Source: Acidobacteriota bacterium
GTDB taxonomy: Bacteria; Acidobacteriota; Thermoanaerobaculia; Thermoanaerobaculales; Sulfomarinibacteraceae
Assembly (NCBI GenBank): GCA_024641545.1
Contig: JAHECW010000011.1
Coordinates: 1-57,651 of the forward strand
Length of the DNA stretch: 57,651 bases
Direction: 5' to 3'
Positions 51,368 to 57,651 of the stretch are shown in pieces. The notes under the pieces were generated by a model. It made no database searches and was not told where the DNA came from. It was given only the letters and a program-made list of their open reading frames with translations. Numbering within the stretch: the stretch's first letter is position 1; every line of letters begins with the position of its first letter. The translations under genes and the position numbers were made by a program.

Positions 51368-52135
51368 TCACGCATCCCCCCGCGTCTTGCCGAAAAGCGC
51401 ATCGAGCATCTTGATCGGCACCGGAAAAACGATCGTCGTCGCATTCTCGGTCGAGATCTCGGTCAGGGTCTGGAGGTAGCGGAGCTGGATCGTGACCGGA
51501 TTGACCGAAATCACGTCGGCGGCTTCGGCGAGCTTGACCGAGGCCAGCATCTCACCCTCGGCGTGGATGATCTTGGCCCGCTTCTCGCGCTCGGCCTCGG
51601 CCTGCTTGGCGATGGCGCGCTGCATGTCGGGCGGCAGGTCGACGTGCTTGACCTCGACCATGGACACCTTGACTCCCCACGGATCCGAGTGTTGGTCGAT
51701 GATCTCCTGGAGCCGGACGTTGACCTGTTCCCGCTTGCTCAGCAGGTCGTCGAGCTCGACCTCGCCGAGCACCGCCCGCAGGGTGGTCTGGGCGAGCTGC
51801 GAGGTGGCGTAGATGTAGTTCTCCACCTCGACCACCGACCTGACCGGGTTCATGACCCGGTAGTAGACCACCGCGTTGACCTTGACGGAGACGTTGTCGC
51901 GGGTGATGACATCCTGCGGCGGAATATCGTGGACCACGGTCCGCAGGCTGATCTTGACCATCCGGTCGATGGGCCAGAAGACGAAGACGAAACCCGGGCC
52001 CTTGGCCTCCGGCAGGACCCGACCGAGGCGGAAGATCACGCCCCGCTCATATTCGTTGAGGATGTTGATCCACTTGAAGACGATGAAGAGCCCGAAAAAG
52101 ACCGCCAGACCGAGACCAGAACCGATGAAACCCAT
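51368..52135 (-). CDS. Slipin/SPFH (stomatin-like) membrane protein
   Basis: 255 aa from ATG 52135, with GGGAG six bases upstream; ATG 52138 is equally in frame. An N-terminal membrane hairpin or helix precedes a band-7 domain ([45 protein letters not shown]) and a helical tail ([22 protein letters not shown]). It overlaps the nfeD stop; slipins and NfeD proteins act together, NfeD proteases cutting slipin tails in archaeal examples. Confidence 0.92.
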   Translation of the reverse strand: MGFIGSGLGLAVFFGLFIVFKWINILNEYERGVIFRLGRVLPEAKGPGFVFVFWPIDRMVKISLRTVVHDIPPQDVITRDNVSVKVNAVVYYRVMNPVRSVVEVENYIYATSQLAQTTLRAVLGEVELDDLLSKREQVNVRLQEIIDQHSDPWGVKVSMVEVKHVDLPPDMQRAIAKQAEAEREKRAKIIHAEGEMLASVKLAEAADVISVNPVTIQLRYLQTLTEISTENATTIVFPVPIKMLDALFGKTRGDA

Positions 52136-53460
52136 CATGCACTCCCTTCAACCGGAGCCCCACCGGGCTCCGCAGACGTCACGTCGAGACGCCGGTCGTT
52201 CGCCTTCTGCACCCGAACTTCCGACCCCGACTCGATCCGACCAACGGTCGATCGGGCGTCCCAGTACTCACCGTGAACCAACACCTTGCCGTCGGGATCG
52301 AGATCGCTCAAGGCGCGCCCGACCTCCCCGACCATCCCGTCCTTCCCGGTCATGACCTGCCGGCGATGGGCCTGAAGCACCCGGCTGAGCAGGAAGACCG
52401 TCACGCCCGCAACGACCACCGCGGTGGGTAGCGCGACCCCCAGGCTGACCCGCATATCAGGGATCGGCCCGTCGAAGAGCATCAGCGAACCGAGGACGAA
52501 ACAGATCAACCCGCCGACGGTCAACAGACCGAAGCTGGTCACCTTGACCTCGAGCAGAAAGAGCAGCAGCGCAATGGCGATGAGGCCGACCCCGGCCCAG
52601 CTCAAGGGAAGCACCGACAGCGAGTAGAGCGCGAGCAGCATGGCGACGACGCCGACAACCCCCGGGAAGATCCCGCCGGGGTGGGTGACCTCGACGTAGA
52701 TCCCGAGCATGCCGAGGGCCAGCAGGAGATACGCCACATTGGGGTTGGCGAGGAAGGAGAGGATCTCTTCCGCCTGGCTCTGCTCGATCTCGATGATCAC
52801 CGGGTCGGTGAGATCGACCTGGAGAGTGCTGCCGTCGACCCGGGTCATCTCGAACCCGTTGAGGCTCCTGAGCAGCGCATCCAGGTCATTGGCGACGAAA
52901 TCGGCAAGCTCCGCCTCGACCGCCTCCTCGGCGGTGAACGAGCGTGCATCCACCACCGCCTCGACCGCGAGATCGACGTTGCGTCCCCGGGCCTTCGCGA
53001 GCGAGCGGGCCATCGCCGAGGCGTCGGAGAAGATCTTGGCCTTCATGGTCTCGCCGACATCTTCGCCGGAACCCTGGACCGGCGACGCCGCACCGGTATT
53101 GGTGCCCGGCGCCATGGCCGCCACATCGGCCGAAATCAGAATGAAAAACCCGGCCGAGGTCGCCTGGGCCCCGCCCGGCGTCACGTAGACGACCACCGGG
53201 ACATCGGACTCGGTGATCGCCGAGGTGATCTCCCGCGTCGAATCGAGCAGACCGCCCGGCGTGTCGAGCTCGAGGATGACCAGCGCCGCATCACGCCGCC
53301 CGGCCTCTTCGATGGCCCGTTCGATAAAGCGCTGCGACGCCGGTTGGATGGTGTCCTCGACCCGCAGCCGCACCACCTCCTGAGCCGCCAATGGACACGC
53401 CGCCACGACCGCCACAAGAACGCCGAGAGTGAATTTGAGTCGCTGCATCGGGACCATCAT
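52135..53460 (-). CDS. nfeD: NfeD-family membrane serine protease (ClpP-like N-terminus)
   Basis: 441 aa from ATG 53460, about seven bases after GGAGG. Signal peptide, then a ClpP-like domain (about 30-220) with probable nucleophile serine in [12 protein letters not shown] and lysine in [11 protein letters not shown], the Ser-Lys dyad type. Four to five membrane helices follow (about 240-360), then a C-terminal OB-fold NfeD domain ([19 protein letters not shown]). It is the long NfeD form. Its stop overlaps the slipin start (ATGATG), so both are made together at the inner membrane. Confidence 0.9.
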   Translation of the reverse strand: MMVPMQRLKFTLGVLVAVVAACPLAAQEVVRLRVEDTIQPASQRFIERAIEEAGRRDAALVILELDTPGGLLDSTREITSAITESDVPVVVYVTPGGAQATSAGFFILISADVAAMAPGTNTGAASPVQGSGEDVGETMKAKIFSDASAMARSLAKARGRNVDLAVEAVVDARSFTAEEAVEAELADFVANDLDALLRSLNGFEMTRVDGSTLQVDLTDPVIIEIEQSQAEEILSFLANPNVAYLLLALGMLGIYVEVTHPGGIFPGVVGVVAMLLALYSLSVLPLSWAGVGLIAIALLLFLLEVKVTSFGLLTVGGLICFVLGSLMLFDGPIPDMRVSLGVALPTAVVVAGVTVFLLSRVLQAHRRQVMTGKDGMVGEVGRALSDLDPDGKVLVHGEYWDARSTVGRIESGSEVRVQKANDRRLDVTSAEPGGAPVEGSA

Positions 53461-53574
53461 AGAGCGCCTCCGTTCGGGGAACAACACGGTTCTGTGAGAA
53501 GTACGGATTCCCCGGGCGCCCGGGTTCAGCGGTTCGCCTCTGGGTGACCGCGGCCGCTCCCGCTCGCGGTGGTC
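53461..53574. other. Non-coding leader region of nfeD
   Basis: No gene is seen. The nfeD ribosome site GGAGG lies at its edge; no promoter boxes could be placed. Confidence 0.4.
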
Positions 53575-53629
53575 AGCGACAGCGGCAGGGGCCGGGGCTG
53601 CAACAGCGACCGGGACAGCGGCAGCGGCA
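53575..53629. repeat. Hexamer-period array (H4)
   Basis: AGCGAC-AGCGGC-AGGGGC-CGGGGC-TGCAAC-AGCGAC-CGGGAC-AGCGGC-AGCGGC keeps a 6-bp period, related to H1 and H2. It adjoins core repeat copy 2. Confidence 0.82.
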
Positions 53630-53666
53630 GCGACGCTGGGACGCCAAAGGCGGCCCGGAAGGCCGG
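53630..53666. repeat. 37-bp dispersed core repeat, copy 2 (inverted relative to copy 1)
   Basis: The reverse complement of this stretch matches 131-167 at 34 of 37 positions. It sits between hexamer array H4 and the stop region of the TgpA gene. Confidence 0.75.
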
Positions 53667-53724
53667 AGTTGAAGGAACCGTGTTCCGATTTTCATTGCGA
53701 CGCACCCTGCGATGTCGCGATGAC

Positions 53725-55737
53725 CTAATGCCCTCCGATCGTCAGCTCCCGCTGCTTCATCCCTCTCCGGATGGTCTTCCACAACCGGCGAATCTCCACC
53801 GGATCGACATCGCGGTCACCGCCCTCGCCATAGAGCTCATCTTCGGCACGCTCGACGAGCTCGCCCACCGCCGGCGCCGATTGCGGCCAGAACCTCGCGG
53901 CCTGACGACCGATGGCGCGAACCGTCGCCCACGGCGGCACGACTCCTCCGACGGGGATGAGGGCCCTGGCCAGCCGATCCACCGCCCGGCTCGCCGGGCC
54001 GCGGGCTCCGGTCGGACCGGCGCGCCACCGGCGCCATCCCCGCCGCCACAGCCGCCACAGCAGAACCAGCGATGTCAGAGCCGTCAGACCGACGCCGCCG
54101 CCGATCACGAGCGCCTTCCGGTCGATCAACCGCGCGGCTCGGTGGAACGCCTCGACGAGATCATCGACGAGATCGACCTGGTCACCGAACCCGAAGGTCA
54201 GCAGCTTGCGGTCCCAGAACAACTCGAGTTGCTGCCAGGCCCAACGCGCCCGTTCGAGGCCGCTGAGCCCGCCCAGTCCGGGGACACCGGCGGCCGGAGT
54301 CGGGTCAAAGGCAACCCATCCCCGATCGGCGCCGAGCCAGACCTCGACCCAGGCGTGGGCGTTGGCCTCACGAACGACCAGTTCGTCGCCATCCGGCGAG
54401 AGATCGCCACCGCTGTACCCCGCCACCATCCGCGCCGGAACCCCGAGGTGGCGGAGCATCACGACCATGGCGCCGGCGAAGAACTCGCAGTGCCCCTCTC
54501 GGGATTCGAGGAGAAACCACGCCACCGGATCGGTGCTGTGGATTCGAACACCCGAGCTCAGGCTGTAGGTGTAGTTGTCCTGCAGAAATCGCTCGACCGC
54601 GACGGCTCGCTTCTCGTTGTTCTGGAGGGCGCCCGCCACCGACAGGGCCAACTCCCGCACCGCCGGGTCGTCCCGCGGCAGCAGGGTGTCGCGCGGCCCC
54701 GGAGGAGCGGCGAGAGGCGGCCGTGACCTGCCCACCCAAACCCGATAGCTGAGGGGCTCACGGCGATAGTCGATGGCAACGCCGCCATAAACGTCGAGGG
54801 CCATCCGGGTGTCGGCCTGAACCGCCACCGCCCCCGGCGGCAGCATGAGATAGCGTCGCGGATTGAGGAGATCGATCTCGATCTCCACCGCGCCGTCGAG
54901 GGTGCGGGCATCCGGTCTGATCCGGACAACGCCACGCGACTCTTCCAACCCGACCATGTTGGCGCGGCGGGGAATGAACGCACCCGCCATCACCTGATCG
55001 AAGGCGGTGCCGCGCAATCGGGACCACGCCTCGGGGATCTCGCTTCCGTCCGATGTCCGCATCAGGAGCGCGACCTCCTGGGACTCGGTCAACCGGCCCA
55101 GCTTGCCGAGATCGACGCTGGGCGAAAACCCGGTCGTTCGACTGAAAGCGCTGCCGGCGACCCAGGGAGAACCGAGTCGCGGCATCACGAGGAAGACGGG
55201 AATGGAGATGAGCATTGCCGCACCGACTGCGACGAGCACATGGCGGACCCTCGGCAGCGCACCATCGGAGCCGTCGACCGCGATCCCGAGGCTCGCGAGA
55301 TGGAGGCGGATGCCGAGCCACCACCCGATGACCGCCGAGACCACAAAGTAAAGCGACACCATCATGTGGGTCGACGACGCCACCGAGACCACCCAGACCA
55401 CGCCCACCAAAGCGAGAGCACCGAGAAAGCTCCGGCGATCGTGAACCAGCAGAACCCGCACCGCCGTCAGCAGCATGAGCAGGTGGCCCAAGGGGCGCAG
55501 AGGGCCGACATGGAGCCCCCCCGCCATCGCCACGGCAACCAAGATGGCCACGGCGACCAGGTTGAGCATCGTCTTTGACGGCGTGAAAACCCTCTCGGGG
55601 CGGAGCACGAGGAAGATCGCGGCCGCACCGGTGACCAACCAGAACGGCAACAGCACGATATACAGGAACGGCAGGGGCACGAGAGCCCAGAGGACCAGCC
55701 ACCCGAGCTGACGGCGATCAGCGGCGATGCCGGTCAT
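53725..55737 (-). CDS. TgpA-type transglutaminase-like membrane protein (DUF3488)
   Basis: 670 aa from ATG 55737, overlapping the DUF58 stop. Five to six N-terminal membrane helices (about 10-190), then a periplasmic transglutaminase-like domain with Cys in REGHCEFFAGAMVVMLRHLGVPARMVAGYSGG, His in ANAHAWVEVWL and Asp in VAFDPTPAAG. One more helix (about 560-580) and a cytoplasmic tail follow. Related TgpA is an essential inner-membrane protein in Pseudomonas. Last gene of the MoxR-DUF58-TgpA set, all joined by four-base overlaps. Confidence 0.9.
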   Translation of the reverse strand: MTGIAADRRQLGWLVLWALVPLPFLYIVLLPFWLVTGAAAIFLVLRPERVFTPSKTMLNLVAVAILVAVAMAGGLHVGPLRPLGHLLMLLTAVRVLLVHDRRSFLGALALVGVVWVVSVASSTHMMVSLYFVVSAVIGWWLGIRLHLASLGIAVDGSDGALPRVRHVLVAVGAAMLISIPVFLVMPRLGSPWVAGSAFSRTTGFSPSVDLGKLGRLTESQEVALLMRTSDGSEIPEAWSRLRGTAFDQVMAGAFIPRRANMVGLEESRGVVRIRPDARTLDGAVEIEIDLLNPRRYLMLPPGAVAVQADTRMALDVYGGVAIDYRREPLSYRVWVGRSRPPLAAPPGPRDTLLPRDDPAVRELALSVAGALQNNEKRAVAVERFLQDNYTYSLSSGVRIHSTDPVAWFLLESREGHCEFFAGAMVVMLRHLGVPARMVAGYSGGDLSPDGDELVVREANAHAWVEVWLGADRGWVAFDPTPAAGVPGLGGLSGLERARWAWQQLELFWDRKLLTFGFGDQVDLVDDLVEAFHRAARLIDRKALVIGGGVGLTALTSLVLLWRLWRRGWRRWRAGPTGARGPASRAVDRLARALIPVGGVVPPWATVRAIGRQAARFWPQSAPAVGELVERAEDELYGEGGDRDVDPVEIRRLWKTIRRGMKQRELTIGGH

Positions 55738-56734
55738 CGCTGCCGAGCCCCGACGACCACCGTCACCGGCCACCGGCCGAGATCGGCCGGACCATCGGCG
55801 GCCATGGGTTTGAGTTCGACCTCAGCCAGGGGTCGCAGCAGACGACCCGACTGTCGCGCGCTGCGAACCGGTTCGACCACCATCGGCCCGACGACCAATC
55901 CCACGGGCGCCTCCCGCCGGAGCCGGCCGACGACCACCGTGGCGATTTCGCTCACCGAGTGCTCGAACCGCGCCTGCGTTTCCGGGTCTCCGGGGTCCGG
56001 CACCCGCGGATCGAGCACGAGATAGATGGGACCCTCGGCGGCGTGTTGCCGGTCGACGACGATGGGCCGTTGTTGGCGGGCGGTCTGTTTCCAGTGGAGC
56101 TGGCGGTGGTCATCGCCGTCGCGATAGTCGCGGAGCTGGCTGACCTCGCCCTCCCGCCCCCGCTCGGCCAGGAGTTCCATGGACCGGGCGCCGCCGCCGC
56201 CGGCCAGGGTGACGGCCGGTTCGACAGCGAGCAGTCGAGGCAGCACCAGGATCCGCTGCTCCTGCAGAAGCTCCTTCGACTTGAGGAAGAAACCCAGCGG
56301 CAGGAGCACCTCGAGCCGCCACGGCCCGACCCGCGCCCAGCCCCGCCGGTCGAAGACCAGCTCGACGGAACGCCGGCGGACCTCGCCCGCACCGACGAAA
56401 TTCTCGGTGAGGAGAATCGTGTCGTCGGCGCCCCTGAGGACCAGACCATACGCGGGGAAGATGCGCGAACGATTGCACAGCCTGATCTCGGCGAAGGTCG
56501 AGCGACCGGCAAAAACCTCGGCCGGCGTCGACGCCGCCACCTCGACCGACGCCAGGACCTGACGCGACCAGGTTCCCGACACGATGTAACTGCCCAGGGC
56601 CAAGGCGAACATGGCCATTAGGGCGTTGTTGCCGGTGTTGACCGCCGCCAACCCGAGGATGACACAGCCCGCGATGTAGGCGGCCCCCCACCTGGTCAAG
56701 CGCAGCTTGAAACCCGGAAAGGCGTCGGCGAAGC

Positions 56735-56738
<4 letters not shown>
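55734..56738 (-). CDS. DUF58 VWA-like membrane protein
   Basis: 334 aa. Two N-terminal membrane helices (about 17-55) and a beta-rich region precede the DUF58 signature (EVSQLRDYRDGDDHRQLHWKQTARQQRPIVVDRQ), which leads into a von Willebrand-like fold. It partners MoxR ATPases and TgpA proteins in a conserved but poorly understood chaperone-like membrane system. Start overlaps the moxR stop by four bases. Confidence 0.9.

Positions 56739-57651
<913 letters not shown>

Overview
This is a high-GC, gene-dense bacterial chromosome segment from a Gram-negative, didermic organism. Evidence for an outer membrane includes an OmpA-type lipoprotein, a patatin with an Omp85-like barrel, a TolC/RND efflux system and several exported lipoproteins. 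Gene content, the split glycine decarboxylase, thrombospondin type 3 repeats and the secreted-protein tail 'DGFESGDASAWS' all suggest an Acidobacteriota-like lineage (Thermoanaerobaculia/Holophagae type). That placement is inference; there is no rRNA in the window. I saw no tRNA, rRNA, CRISPR array, prophage or complete insertion sequence.

Layout. 0-2.5 kb: a rubredoxin-glutamate synthase-like fusion and rubrerythrin (redox/peroxide defence). 2.6-10.3 kb: patatin-BamA-like protein, cupin, hybrid histidine kinase, MDR oxidoreductase, FHA-GGDEF protein. 10.3-18.8 kb: envelope and membrane genes (reductive-dehalogenase-like Fe-S protein, M48 lipoprotein protease, TSP3-OmpA lipoprotein, YihY, barrel protein, SYLF protein). 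19-20.5 kb: MarR-ArsM arsenic unit. 20.5-23.6 kb: Lol/FtsX-type permease, M23 peptidase and a bactofilin-like protein. 23.8-28.2 kb: glycine cleavage operon gcvT-H-PA-PB. 28.2-33.1 kb: HTH/Zn-ribbon, GDYXXLXY and DUF2157 proteins, O-methyltransferase, B12-radical SAM enzyme. 33.4-35.5 kb: nitric oxide reductase norCB with a diheme NorC. 35.6-41.2 kb: a decayed secreted-protein gene, secreted amidohydrolase, phosphatase and SSS symporter. 41.3-47.5 kb: heavy-metal RND efflux operon. 48-53.5 kb: holB-tmk, lipA, SPOR protein, slipin-NfeD. 53.7-57.65 kb: MoxR-DUF58-TgpA operon, cut by the window edge.

Functional links. LipA makes the lipoyl group needed by GcvH. Rubredoxin/rubrerythrin, ArsM, the RND pump and NOR form a stress/detoxification theme. 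Two perfect CRP/FNR-type palindromes (TTGA-N6-TCAA), one before norCB and one between the divergent cupin and hybrid-kinase genes, suggest a shared nitrosative or oxygen-responsive regulon.

The most unusual signal lies between genes. Eight loci carry arrays with a 7-bp period. Most are inverted pairs, and they sit on or directly after stop codons of about ten genes, supplying the stop codon in several. A second class has a 6-bp period, and two of its loci share a 37-bp core (34/37 identical). A third element has 19-bp terminal inverted repeats enclosing two mirror-image REP-like hairpins. These resemble cyanobacterial heptanucleotide STRRs and REP/BIME elements but occur here in a different kind of genome.
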